From contig NZ_FOIL01000007.1 in NCBI RefSeq assembly GCF_900101295.1, forward strand, positions 1-64,000: 64,000 nt of DNA, given 5' to 3'. The stretch is from [Clostridium] aminophilum (GTDB lineage Bacteria > Bacillota > Clostridia > Lachnospirales > Lachnospiraceae). The translations under genes and the position numbers were made by a program. Below are positions 37,754-45,747 of the stretch, piece by piece (the stretch's first letter is position 1; every line of letters begins with the position of its first letter). The notes below the pieces were generated by a model that saw nothing but the letters and a program-made list of their open reading frames with translations, searched no databases and was not told the DNA's origin.

Positions 37754-37800
37754 AGACCGACTGCCGGATGTTCCGGGGCAAAGGATGTCATCATCCGCTC
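37754..37800 (-). repeat. 47-bp fragment matching the LysR gene at 41978-42024
   Basis: The two segments differ at three of 47 bases, with a 27-base exact core (37761-37787 and 41985-42011), in the same orientation. In the LysR gene it encodes MMASFAPEHPAAGL; here the minus strand reads MMTSFAPEHPAVGL in a 46-codon frame without a start codon, ending with TAA near 37737. Confidence 0.85.
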
Positions 37801-37938
37801 GATTGTCTGCGCTCCGGCGGCAATTCCGCCGCGAAAGGGCGCACCCCGGTATATCTTCTCTGAGTATTTCGTTTGCTTTCACTATAAATATAATGGTTTC
37901 GACGAAGTTCGTAAACCGATCCGGCCAATGTGACAAAA

Positions 37939-37983
37939 CTGTCATTATTCTGTCACGTCCTTGTCACTCCGGTCTTCTACGAT
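37939..37983 (+). promoter_or_regulatory. Triple PhoB-type direct repeat with -10 box
   Basis: CTGTCAT (37939-37945), CTGTCAC (37950-37956) and TTGTCAC (37961-37967) are spaced exactly 11 bases apart, one helical turn. This matches the layout of boxes bound by OmpR/PhoB-family regulators. TACGAT (37978-37983) lies 10 bases further and may be the -10, so the box would replace the -35 as at activated PhoB promoters. An inverted copy TGTGACA is at 37930-37936. Confidence 0.7.
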
Positions 37984-38048
37984 GTACCTGTAAACATCGA
38001 TACAGCTCATGGGGGTTAAGACAGGAAAAAACAAGGAGGTACTTTTTC

Positions 38049-39350
38049 ATGACTGCAGCTATTGGTTTTCTCATGATCGTCGCGATCGTGGCTCTCTTAC
38101 TGAAAGGAAAAATGTCACCGGTCGTTGTACTGGCGGCGATTCCGGCGCTTGCCGCGCTGATTCTCGGATTCGGTCTTCCGGATATCATGAAATTCATTGC
38201 CGACGGAATCGGCACAACAACATCGAACGGTATTCTGTTTATTTTCTCGGTGATCTATTTTGGCGTTCTCGCAGATACCGGTCTCTTTGATGTCATCGTC
38301 AACTGGCTGGTAAAGAAGGCCGGAAACAATGTAATCGCCATCACGGTTGCGACAGCAATCATTGCTACCATCGCGCATCTGGACGGTACGACCGCAGTGA
38401 CGGTTCTGATCACCATTCCGTCCATGTATCCGGTCTATAAGAAGATGAACATTGATGAGAGAATTCTTCTCTGCATCACCGGTGCATGCATGGGTGTTAT
38501 GAATCTTCTCCCGTGGGGTGGTCCGACGGCCCGCGCGGCAACGGTTCTTCAGATGGACGCAAATGATCTCTGGCACATGCTGATTCCGATCCAGGTCATC
38601 GGATGCATCATCAATATTGCACTGGCAGTTGTCATGGGAATGATTGCCATCAAGATGGGCGCCGGTGCAGGAAAAGGTGTTGAGATTGAGAGCGCACAGG
38701 AAGAGAAAAAAGAGGACGATGCTCTTCGCAAGGGACCGAAGATGCTGTTCTTCAATTTCCTGTTGACAGCAGTTGTGATTGCCGGACTCTCCGTTGGAAT
38801 CGGGAAATCCTATGTCGTATTCCTTCTGGGACTCTGTGTTCTTCTCGCGGTCAACTATCCGGATCAGAAGACACAGCAGAAACTCATCAAAAAGCACGCA
38901 CCGAGCGCAATTGCCATCTCCGCTACCCTCTTTGCGGCAGGTGCCATGGTTGGTGTATTTGACGGAACCGGTATGCTGGAAGCAATGGCGTCTGCCATCA
39001 TGGGAATCATCCCGCCGGCTCTTGGCCAGTATATTCACATCATTTTCGGTATTCTTGCTCTTCCGCTTGGTCTTTGCATCGGAACCGACGCATACTTCTA
39101 CGGTATCATGCCGCTGGTTATGCAGGTCGGTGAGACTTACGGCGTTGCTTCTCTGAATACGGCAATTGCCATGATTATCGGTAAGAACCTGGCACTTATG
39201 GTAAGCCCGCTTGTTCCGGCTACCTATCTCGCAATCGGTCTGACCAACACAGAACTCAAGGATCACATGAAATTCAGCATTCCGCCGTACTACGTTACCA
39301 GTGTACTGATGGTATTTCTCGGAATCGTGATCGGTGTTGTGAAGCTTTGA
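38049..39350 (+). CDS. CitMHS-family citrate/metal symporter
   Basis: The start is ATG 38049 behind AAGGAGG, although the frame is open from 37647. The 433-residue membrane protein has about 11-12 membrane segments. AHLDGTTAVTVLITIPSMYPVYKKM near 110 and NLLPWGGPTARAATVL near 160 match the CitM/CitH family, which carry citrate complexed to Mg, Ca or other divalent ions with protons. A hydrophilic loop rich in Glu and Lys (residues 210-235) separates the halves. Divergent two-component genes and the repeats at 37939-37967 suggest induction by external citrate. Confidence 0.92.
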   Translation: MTAAIGFLMIVAIVALLLKGKMSPVVVLAAIPALAALILGFGLPDIMKFIADGIGTTTSNGILFIFSVIYFGVLADTGLFDVIVNWLVKKAGNNVIAITVATAIIATIAHLDGTTAVTVLITIPSMYPVYKKMNIDERILLCITGACMGVMNLLPWGGPTARAATVLQMDANDLWHMLIPIQVIGCIINIALAVVMGMIAIKMGAGAGKGVEIESAQEEKKEDDALRKGPKMLFFNFLLTAVVIAGLSVGIGKSYVVFLLGLCVLLAVNYPDQKTQQKLIKKHAPSAIAISATLFAAGAMVGVFDGTGMLEAMASAIMGIIPPALGQYIHIIFGILALPLGLCIGTDAYFYGIMPLVMQVGETYGVASLNTAIAMIIGKNLALMVSPLVPATYLAIGLTNTELKDHMKFSIPPYYVTSVLMVFLGIVIGVVKL

Positions 39351-39391
39351 TACAGCTTTGATACAATGTTGAACTAAAATCAGAAGTAAAA

Positions 39392-39472
39392 TCAGGATTC
39401 ATTCAGAGAAAGCCCTGCCGCATTGATGACAGCGATTAAGGTTGATATAAGGATGAAATGAATGAATCCTGA
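39392..39472 (+). promoter_or_regulatory. Long-range inverted repeat next to the ribosome binding site of the dehydrogenase gene
   Basis: TCAGGATTCATTC (39392-39404) and its exact complement (39460-39472) flank 55 bases. The right arm ends two bases before the GGAGG at 39475-39479. The RNA stem may affect translation start or transcript ends. Confidence 0.55.
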
Positions 39473-39487
39473 ATGGAGGAAAGAAGA

Positions 39488-40489
39488 ATGGATAAACATA
39501 CTGTCACGGTATTCCGCGGTGACGGAATCGGACCGGAACTGGTGGAAGCAGCGATGAAAGTTTTAGACTGTGCGGGCGCACCGCTGTCTTATGAGGTTTT
39601 TGATGTCGGTGAGGCGGAATATGAGCGAAACGGAAAGCTGATTCCGGATGAGGCACTGGCTTCGTTTGAGCGGACGCGCGTGATGCTGAAGTCTCCCATC
39701 ACCACTCCGGTGGGAAAGGGTTTCCGCTCTCTGAATGTCACGCTTCGGGGCAAATACAATCTCTATGCCAACATCCGTCCGGTAAAGTCGATTCCGGCCA
39801 TTGAAACACCGTTTAAAAATGTCGACATTGTCATCTTCCGTGAGAACACGGAGGGACTTTACGCGGGAGTGGAGGACGTCATCAGCGAGGATGAGGTTCA
39901 CGCTTTAAAGATTGTAACCAGACCGGCATGTGAGAACATCATCCGTGCGGCTTTCGATTACGCGGTAAAGAACGGAAGAAAGAAAGTGACCTGCGTTCAC
40001 AAGGCAAATATCATCAAGCGCGCGGACGGAATGTTCCTCTCCATCTTCCGTGACATCGCAAAAGAATATCCGGACATCGAGGCTGATGACAAGATCATTG
40101 ACAACACCTGTATGCAGCTTGTCATGCGGCCGGAGCAGTTCGACATCATGGTGATGCAGAATCTTTACGGTGACATCCTCTCCGATCTCTGCAGCGGTCT
40201 TGTGGGCGGTCTCGGCGTGGTTCCGTCCTCCAACATGGGTGCGGATCATGCGATGTTTGAGGCGGTTCACGGCAGCGCTCCGGATATTGCCGGTCAGCGC
40301 ATCGCGAATCCGACCGCATTTCTCTGGTCTGCCTGCCTGATGCTGGATCATCTGGGTGAGAAAGACTGTGCGGACCGGATCCGAAATGCCATTGATCAGG
40401 TTCTGAACGAAGGAAAGCATCTGACAAGGGATCTCCACGGCAATGCCGGAATGGATGAATATGTGGATGCGATCTGCGAAAAACTCTGA
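39488..40489 (+). CDS. Isocitrate/isopropylmalate dehydrogenase family protein (probable NAD-dependent isocitrate dehydrogenase)
   Basis: The start is ATG 39488 with GGAGGAAAG upstream; 333 residues. Family motifs: FRGDGIGPELV at the N-terminus, SLNVTLRGKYNLYANIRPVKSI near 80-100, FRENTEGLYAGVE near 120, HKANIIKRADGMFL near 175, and the metal-binding NLYGDILSDLCSGLVGGLG near 230 followed by EAVHGSAPDIAG. The Ser and Arg residues of the substrate loop and the ENTEG segment fit isocitrate dehydrogenase better than LeuB. Together with the citrate carrier just upstream it would convert imported citrate-derived isocitrate to 2-oxoglutarate; no aconitase is in the window. Confidence 0.82.
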   Translation: MDKHTVTVFRGDGIGPELVEAAMKVLDCAGAPLSYEVFDVGEAEYERNGKLIPDEALASFERTRVMLKSPITTPVGKGFRSLNVTLRGKYNLYANIRPVKSIPAIETPFKNVDIVIFRENTEGLYAGVEDVISEDEVHALKIVTRPACENIIRAAFDYAVKNGRKKVTCVHKANIIKRADGMFLSIFRDIAKEYPDIEADDKIIDNTCMQLVMRPEQFDIMVMQNLYGDILSDLCSGLVGGLGVVPSSNMGADHAMFEAVHGSAPDIAGQRIANPTAFLWSACLMLDHLGEKDCADRIRNAIDQVLNEGKHLTRDLHGNAGMDEYVDAICEKL

Positions 40490-40546
40490 TTGTGTTGAAG
40501 TAAAAAAAGGATAAGATTCTTCCCCCTAAGAATTGGATCATAAAAG

Positions 40547-40592
40547 CAGCGCCCCGGGCAGTCCGTTACGACCCGACCCGGGGCGCTGTTTG
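40547..40592 (+). terminator. GC-rich terminator of the citrate operon
   Basis: CAGCGCCCCGG (40547-40557) pairs with CCGGGGCGCTG (40578-40588), followed by TTTG. The poor T-run is balanced by a very stable stem. Confidence 0.7.
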
Positions 40593-40645
40593 CGATAAAA
40601 GGCCGTTCGACACGGCCCCGGGGCACTGTTTGCGATAAAAGGCCG
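40577..40645 (+). repeat. Two direct 29-base repeats in the terminator region
   Basis: The stretch beginning CCCGGGGC and ending AAAAGGCCG occurs at 40577-40605 and 40617-40645 with one difference (G/A). It includes the right arm of the terminator, so the arm is duplicated. Inner hairpins GGCCG/CGGCC are possible. Confidence 0.75.
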
Positions 40646-40728
40646 GCAGACGGGCCGTTGTGTATGCACTGGCGGTCTGTTGCCGGTCTTTTATGCTCTT
40701 ATGCAGTTAGAAGAATGCTTTTTCCGGT

Positions 40729-40989
40729 TCAGCAGGTCTCACAGGTTCCGTCCAGCGCGGACCGGACGGCTCTTGCGAGCTGGTCCGGGCAGGATGTTCC
40801 GCGCCCGCCGCAGTCAACGCCCCTTAATCTCTCGATGACGGTCTCCGCTTCCATTCCTTCACAGAGACGGCTGACTCCCTGTGTGTTTCCGTTGCAGCCG
40901 CCTACAAAGCGGACATTGTGCAGAATGCCGTCGGTAATCTCGAAGGTGATTTTTCTGCTGCAGACTCCGAAGGTTTTGTATACAAACAT
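40729..40989 (-). CDS. TSCPD-domain protein of the TIGR03905 type
   Basis: The start is ATG 40989 with GGAG 8 bases upstream; 86 residues. It has YKTFGVCSRKITFEITDG, then a Gly-rich GGCNGNTQGVSRL and the Cys-rich end of the domain with GVDCGGRGTSCPDQLARA and a terminal CETC. Proteins of this type resemble the C-terminal part of adenosylcobalamin-dependent ribonucleotide reductases and carry several conserved Cys, so metal binding or thiol redox is plausible. No biochemical function is known to me. It is cotranscribed with the small gene upstream. Confidence 0.8.
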   Translation of the reverse strand: MFVYKTFGVCSRKITFEITDGILHNVRFVGGCNGNTQGVSRLCEGMEAETVIERLRGVDCGGRGTSCPDQLARAVRSALDGTCETC

Positions 40990-41029
40990 GTCTCTACTCT
41001 CCTTTTTTCGCATGATTTGTTTCGTTTGT

Positions 41030-41317
41030 TCAGATGGTCTTTAATTCATTCAGAAACATCTCATAGTAATCGTCTTCTCCCTGAAGAAGCGGTGAATTTT
41101 CTCCGCCGCCGTTGGTGGAGCGCCGCATGGCAGCGTAATAATCCTCTCCCGCGCTCAGTATATCCATCTCGTAGAGCGGATAGCCTTCCCCGGTACAGAC
41201 AGCGCAGAAATCTCTCAATGCGTGCTCGCTTCCTTCGGTGGCGAGAAAACGCTTCCGAAGGGCGTCGTCGTGTCTGGCTTTATTCAGTAATGTGTCAAGG
41301 ATCTCTCCGGTTGTCAT
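41030..41317 (-). CDS. Small acidic protein, weakly Nif11-like
   Basis: A 95-residue protein with AAAGG 8 bases before ATG 41317. The N-terminal half (LLNKARHDDALRKRFLATEGSEHALRDFCAVCTGEGYPLYEMDI) follows the pattern of Nif11-type leader or helper domains: a charged helix, a short break and FC..C..EGY. The second half has a STNGGGENSPLL Gly stretch and a DDYYEMF tail. No modification enzyme or transporter lies nearby, so a peptide-natural-product precursor is not well supported. It is the first gene of a two-gene unit with the TSCPD protein. Confidence 0.55.
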   Translation of the reverse strand: MTTGEILDTLLNKARHDDALRKRFLATEGSEHALRDFCAVCTGEGYPLYEMDILSAGEDYYAAMRRSTNGGGENSPLLQGEDDYYEMFLNELKTI

Positions 41318-41431
41318 GATTCTTACCTTTCTTTTTTCGGCAGAAGGAACGAACCGATGTGCTGCGAAAGCAGATCAGTTCGAACCGATCCAAAATATCT
41401 TGTCAGGCTGCCCTGCTGCAGGAATATATTC

Positions 41432-41460
41432 CATATAGTACTGTATAGTACTGTCTGCAA
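41432..41460 (-). promoter_or_regulatory. Promoter with tandem decamers in the spacer
   Basis: On the minus strand TTGCAG (-35, 41455-41460), a 17-base spacer and TATATG (-10, 41432-41437) face the small acidic protein gene. On the plus strand TATAGTACTG occurs twice in tandem (41434-41443, 41444-41453), spanning the spacer; a variant CAGTATACTA follows. This looks like an operator inside the promoter. Confidence 0.5.
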
Positions 41461-41607
41461 CAGTATACTATGTTTTTGCATATGTGAACATCCTGTTTTA
41501 GCACAAATTCCGTAAGCAGTATTCGGCTCTCCCATCCGTTTATCCATCACACAGGGGAGCTGAATGGATTTTTTCGCGCAGCCGCTGGTCACCGTAAATG
41601 GACAGGT

Positions 41608-42510
41608 TCATTTCGCCTGCGGAATGTCATCATATGGGCCGTACTGTTCTTCTACCCAGGCTTTCGCGTATTCCATGAATACTTTCGCCGCTTTCGGACA
41701 CATTTCCATGGACCGGGCTCCCATACCGATGGTCCGGTGAACCGGTTCGTCGAATTCCATGGATTTCAGCTGATAGGGACAACCCTCGAGCAGGATTTTC
41801 GGATTGATGCAGTATCCGAGATTCTGCTCGGCCATCGCCAGTGCGCCGAGATCATTTTCGCAGGAATAGGCAATCTGCGGTTTGATATGGTACTTCCGGA
41901 AGATCGCGTTGGATTCGTCGTCATAGGAAAGACTGATATAGGGATATTTTCCGAGATCGCTTACCGGAAAGACATTGAGACCGGCTGCCGGATGTTCCGG
42001 GGCAAAGGATGCCATCATCGGCTCATGCATCAGCGGAATCACGTCGAGCTTACGCGTGAGCGGAAAGACGAAAAAACCGCAGTCCACATTTCCGGTCCAG
42101 GTCAGCATTTCCGCCTGCTCCCCGTTGTCACAGGTAACCTGATGAATCCGGATGTTCGGATAATCCCGGTGGAATCGGGCGATGATCTCCGGCATCCAGC
42201 GGATGGCGATGCTGTAAAACACGAGAACGCGGATCTCGCCGGTGTCCAGATTCTTCAGATCCCGGATTTTTTCCATAAGAAGCCGTTCCGAACCGGCAAG
42301 CTGACGGATTACCGGCAGAAGCTCCCGCCCTTCGGAGGTCAGTCTTATCCCGCCGTATTCTCGGTCAAACAGACGAAGTCCGATGGTTTCCTCCATGGAG
42401 GAAATGATGTAGCTGATGCCGGCCTGCGTGTATCCCAGGCGGTCTGCCGTTTTCTTAAAGCTGCCGAGTTCTGCCGCGGCGAGAAAGACTTCCGTGTTGA
42501 TTTTCTCCAT
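41608..42510 (-). CDS. LysR-family transcriptional regulator
   Basis: The start is ATG 42510 behind GGAGGAACGAC; 300 residues. Residues 1-60 are the winged HTH (VFLAAAELGSFKKTADRLGYTQAGISYIISSMEETIGLRLF), then the linker helix and a periplasmic-binding-like effector domain. The upstream spacer has palindromes that may be its operator. It is divergent from the YgjV-like gene and near carboxylate-uptake genes, so a small organic acid is a plausible effector. A 47-base piece of this gene is duplicated upstream of the response regulator. Confidence 0.9.
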   Translation of the reverse strand: MEKINTEVFLAAAELGSFKKTADRLGYTQAGISYIISSMEETIGLRLFDREYGGIRLTSEGRELLPVIRQLAGSERLLMEKIRDLKNLDTGEIRVLVFYSIAIRWMPEIIARFHRDYPNIRIHQVTCDNGEQAEMLTWTGNVDCGFFVFPLTRKLDVIPLMHEPMMASFAPEHPAAGLNVFPVSDLGKYPYISLSYDDESNAIFRKYHIKPQIAYSCENDLGALAMAEQNLGYCINPKILLEGCPYQLKSMEFDEPVHRTIGMGARSMEMCPKAAKVFMEYAKAWVEEQYGPYDDIPQAK

Positions 42511-42826
42511 GTCGTTCCTCCGTTTGATGAATGACAGTTGGCCGTAAACGAAGAACGTTTTCGGGAAAATGAACCCGGACAACCCGTCCCGCGTTCTGAA
42601 CGGCTGATGCTGAGATTTTGTATTTTTATAAAGAAGAATGGATTGATTCGGAATTGAATTAAAGAACTTCTTTAGAATTTTAAAAGAAATCCTCGTTTTA
42701 CTTTAATTCCTGCCTTCATTATAATTGCTTATAGAAAAGAAGTAAACGCCCGGGCCGGAAAAGCCGATTTACAATCCTAGTTTTTTCCGTTAAGATGTTG
42801 CAGTAGTATCGAAGAAGGAGGAAGCA
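42511..42826. other. Divergent regulatory region of the LysR and YgjV-like genes
   Basis: No gene. Contains GAATTAAAG (42656-42664) and its complement CTTTAATTC (42701-42709), the palindrome AAAGAA-C-TTCTTT (42661-42673) and a promoter toward the YgjV-like gene. The arrangement fits a LysR-bound region. Confidence 0.5.
42697..42725 (+). promoter_or_regulatory. Promoter of the YgjV-like gene
   Basis: TTTACT (42697-42702), a 17-base spacer and a perfect TATAAT (42720-42725). One arm of the inverted repeat (42701-42709) overlaps the -35, as expected if a regulator acts here. Confidence 0.6.
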
Positions 42827-43348
42827 ATGAAAGCGATCATCATCGGAAATATCATTTCGTTTTTTGCCATGCTGTGTCTTGTGGCAAGCTGTTCGGCAAG
42901 AGACCGGGAAAAGATGTATCGTTTCCAATTGTATGAAACGGTTCTCTGCACGGTTGCGTCTCTGTTTTTCGGTTCTTATTCCGGTCTGTCGACGCAGTTT
43001 ATCGCTATATACCGTAACTGGAAGGTCTATAAAAAGAGATACACCTTTCTGGACATGATTCTGAGTGCCGTTCTGATCGTCATCATCGGACTGATCGTGA
43101 ACAACCGAGGCCTGATCGGTCTTATTCCGATCGTCGCGACCATTGAACTCACATTGTGCAACTACTACCTGAAGAATCCGAATGCCATCCATTTCAGTAT
43201 TCTTCTCAATACCGCCATGTGGATGGTGTACTCGCTTTTTATCTTTGATTTTTCATCCGTTGCGGGACAGATCATTTCCATCAGCGCAGGGATTTACAGC
43301 AGTTACCGGGTGTGGAGGAACAATAGACAAGCAAGCTTGTCTGCTTGA
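42827..43348 (+). CDS. YgjV-family inner-membrane protein
   Basis: A 173-residue protein with about six membrane segments, preceded by GAAGGAGGAAGC. It matches the pattern of the YgjV (Imp-YgjV) family: a first helix with IIIGNIISFFAMLCLVAS, a FQLYETVLCTVASLFFG segment, a basic loop YRNWKVYKKRY and helices closing with a GQIISISAGIYSSYRV end. The function of the family is unknown. The last seven codons and the stop lie in the dispersed repeat (43322-43370), so its C-terminus probably changed when the repeat arrived. Confidence 0.78.
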   Translation: MKAIIIGNIISFFAMLCLVASCSARDREKMYRFQLYETVLCTVASLFFGSYSGLSTQFIAIYRNWKVYKKRYTFLDMILSAVLIVIIGLIVNNRGLIGLIPIVATIELTLCNYYLKNPNAIHFSILLNTAMWMVYSLFIFDFSSVAGQIISISAGIYSSYRVWRNNRQASLSA

Positions 43349-43370
43349 GCCTGGAGGACAAAATATGATA
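43322..43370 (+). repeat. Dispersed intergenic repeat, copy 2
   Basis: Matches 18593-18642 over its whole length apart from one A. It overlaps the end of the YgjV-like gene and is followed directly by that gene's terminator. Confidence 0.88.
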
Positions 43371-43376
43371 TAATTC

Positions 43377-43411
43377 GCGGGTATGTGAGGAAATTCACAT
43401 ACCCGCATTTT
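43377..43411 (+). terminator. Terminator of the YgjV-like gene
   Basis: GCGGGTATGTGA (43377-43388) pairs with TCACATACCCGC (43395-43406), then ATTTTT. Confidence 0.9.
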
Positions 43412-43513
43412 TAAGCATGATTTGCAGGAAAACGCTGCCGTTGTACGCAAGATCGTATGTCTATGGCGTCTAACCCCACATGCAGATCATTTACCGAACA
43501 GAAAGGCAGTTTC

Positions 43514-44137
43514 ATGGAAATTTTACTGAAAGTAATCCTTGTGCAGGCGATCCTGCTCATGATACAGTGTGTCCTCTACTTTGGCGTAGAGATATTTGAG
43601 GGAAAACCGCATAATGTTCTGACCCGGATCGATGATTATCTTCCGTTTTCCCCTTGCTGGGTCTATGCCTATGTTCTCTGGTTTCCGCTGATCGCGGTAT
43701 TTCCGGTCCTTACATTTTCGGCAAATACCGCGATCTATTCGGTCTACATCACCGCCATTTTGGCAGACATTGTCATTAGTACCTTGATTTATTATGTATG
43801 GCCCACATCTTTTGATCGGCCGGTGCCGCCGGAGACATTTACCGGTAACCTGATGAAGAAAGTTTATGAGGGAAGCTTTCGCGGTGTAAACTGCGCGCCG
43901 AGCATGCACTGCTCGATGTGCTATCTGGTCATCATCGGCTGCGCTCTTTGTCCGGAACTTGCTGTCGGCGTACGACTGGTGTCGGTTCTTGTGGCCGCTG
44001 CCATTGTCCTCTCGACGATGTTTACAAAGCAGCATGCGTTTGTCGACGCCGCTTCCGCTCTTCCGCTGGCGGCGCTCTGCTGGCAGATCGGTCAGCGGTT
44101 GCCGGCGCAGTGGCTTGTGAATATGGTCACGGCATAA
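43514..44137 (+). CDS. PAP2-superfamily membrane phosphatase
   Basis: The start is ATG 43514 behind GAAAGGCAG; 207 residues with six membrane segments. The PAP2 active-site parts are visible: NCAPSMHCSMCYL near 132-142 (the PSMH motif) and STMFTKQHAFVDAASALPLA near 170-190 (the SxxxxxxHxxxD motif). Such proteins remove phosphate from lipid or isoprenoid phosphates at the membrane, for instance undecaprenyl-PP or phosphatidic acid. It converges with the TctA gene. Confidence 0.82.
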   Translation: MEILLKVILVQAILLMIQCVLYFGVEIFEGKPHNVLTRIDDYLPFSPCWVYAYVLWFPLIAVFPVLTFSANTAIYSVYITAILADIVISTLIYYVWPTSFDRPVPPETFTGNLMKKVYEGSFRGVNCAPSMHCSMCYLVIIGCALCPELAVGVRLVSVLVAAAIVLSTMFTKQHAFVDAASALPLAALCWQIGQRLPAQWLVNMVTA

Positions 44138-44195
44138 TCGTCATCTGTTGAAATCTGAGGAAGCAAATGAATCGCTTCTATTCTGTGTTTTTCAT

Positions 44196-45731
44196 TCAGA
44201 CTGCTGCGGTTTCCCGGTAGGATGCCTTCGTTTTTCTTGTCTTCCATTTATGAACGGTCGGAACAAGCGCAAATCCCAGAATGACCAGTACAATGATCAT
44301 TGATACCGGTCTGGTGAGAAAATACGCAATCAGTCCGCCTTTTGGCGCTGCCATGATCAGTGCTCTGCGGAAATTGGATTCCAGAATGTCGGCCAGAACG
44401 ACACCGAGAACCAGCGGAGCCGGCTCAAATCCGGTAATCTTCATCAAATATCCAATCAGTCCGAAAATCAACATGATCAGAACTTCCGCCATACTCTTTT
44501 GAAGGGAGTAAGTACCGATGCTGGCGAGGGCAACAATGATCGGAACCAGAATGTGGTTCGGAACCATACAGATCCGCGCCATCTGTCGTGCAAGCGCTAC
44601 ACCGATGACACCCATCAGCAGATTTGCAAGAAGATAGCCGATGAAAATGGTATAGGTCGTATTGGCTTTGCTTCCGCTGAACAGACTGCTACCCGGCTGA
44701 AGTCCATGCATGATCATGGCTCCGTACAGGATCGCCGTAACCGGAGAACCCGGAATTCCAAGAGTGAACAGCGGAATCATTGCGCCGCCGCAGCAGGCAT
44801 TATTGGCGGCCTCGGATGCCGCAATACCTGTCTTGGAACCGTGGCCGTATTCTTCCGGATGTTTGGAGAGCCTTTTATCGGTGGAATAACTCATCCAGGA
44901 TCCGATGGATGCACCGGCAGCAGGAATAAATCCGATGACCGAGCCAATGACCGAACTTCTCAGAATGGTCGGCAGGATCTTTCTGCCGAGTCCCTTTTCC
45001 CATCTCTTTCCGCGAAGTCCTTCCCTCGGGTCCCGAATGATGGTATTTCCTTTTCCGCTCGCGGCTTTTTCTACCAGAATCATGCACTGAGAGATAGAGA
45101 AAAGTCCAATCAGGATCGGGGTGGAATCCAGTCCGTCCTCCAGCCAGAGCTGACCGAAGGTAAATCGCGGAACGCCGGTGATTTTATCCAGACCGATACA
45201 ACCGATCACAAGTCCCAAAAGTGCAGAGAAAATTCCTTTTGAACGGTTTTCACCGGTAAGGCCGGCGACGACCAAAAGTCCGAAGCAGGCCACAAGAAAA
45301 TATTCCAGCGCAGAAAACATCAGGCTGACCCTGCCGAGCATCGGCGCAAAAAGAAGCAGACAGATGGCACCGATCACACCGCCGGCGGTACTGGCCACGG
45401 TGACGATCGACACGGCTTCCATGCCACACCCCTGCTCGGTCATGGCGTATCCGTCCTCGGTTGTCGCTGCGGAAGCGGACGTTCCCGGGGTGTGACAAAG
45501 TACGGCGGTGATGGATCCGCCGTATACTCCGGTGGTGTAAAGCGCGACCATCATTACCAGAGCCGCCATTGGTGACATGGTAAATGTTACCGGAATCAGC
45601 AGGGAGATTCCGACGGATGGTCCGACGCCCGGAATGATTCCGATGATCATGCCGGAGACAACGCCGATGATAAGCGCGATCAGGACCTGCGGATCGGTGA
45701 AAGAACCGAATGCCGAAATAATGTATTCCAT
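44196..45731 (-). CDS. tctA: Tripartite tricarboxylate transporter, large membrane subunit TctA
   Basis: The start is ATG 45731 behind AAAGGGAAA; 511 residues with about 11-12 membrane segments. The N-terminal signature GMIIGIIPGVGPSVGISLLIPVTF and the ALYTTGVYGGSITAVLCHTPGTSASAATTEDGY segment are typical for TctA; PAAGASIGSWMSY marks the second half. It forms the channel of a binding-protein-dependent secondary transporter for tri- or dicarboxylates. It is the last gene of the operon, 16 bases after TctB. Confidence 0.93.
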   Translation of the reverse strand: MEYIISAFGSFTDPQVLIALIIGVVSGMIIGIIPGVGPSVGISLLIPVTFTMSPMAALVMMVALYTTGVYGGSITAVLCHTPGTSASAATTEDGYAMTEQGCGMEAVSIVTVASTAGGVIGAICLLLFAPMLGRVSLMFSALEYFLVACFGLLVVAGLTGENRSKGIFSALLGLVIGCIGLDKITGVPRFTFGQLWLEDGLDSTPILIGLFSISQCMILVEKAASGKGNTIIRDPREGLRGKRWEKGLGRKILPTILRSSVIGSVIGFIPAAGASIGSWMSYSTDKRLSKHPEEYGHGSKTGIAASEAANNACCGGAMIPLFTLGIPGSPVTAILYGAMIMHGLQPGSSLFSGSKANTTYTIFIGYLLANLLMGVIGVALARQMARICMVPNHILVPIIVALASIGTYSLQKSMAEVLIMLIFGLIGYLMKITGFEPAPLVLGVVLADILESNFRRALIMAAPKGGLIAYFLTRPVSMIIVLVILGFALVPTVHKWKTRKTKASYRETAAV

Positions 45732-45747
45732 AGTATTTCCCTTTCTC

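Larger units (their letters stand above)
37718..38048. other. Divergent regulatory region with a LysR gene fragment
   Basis: No intact gene is present. Next to the response regulator start lies a 47-base piece nearly identical to the LysR gene at 41978-42024 (see repeat entry). The half next to the citrate transporter holds the PhoB-type repeats and promoter. Confidence 0.6.

Noticed and set aside
38115-39266. 383-codon minus-strand frame opposite the citrate transporter
   Set aside because: Asp/Asn/His-rich composition is the shadow of a hydrophobic membrane protein; no start site.
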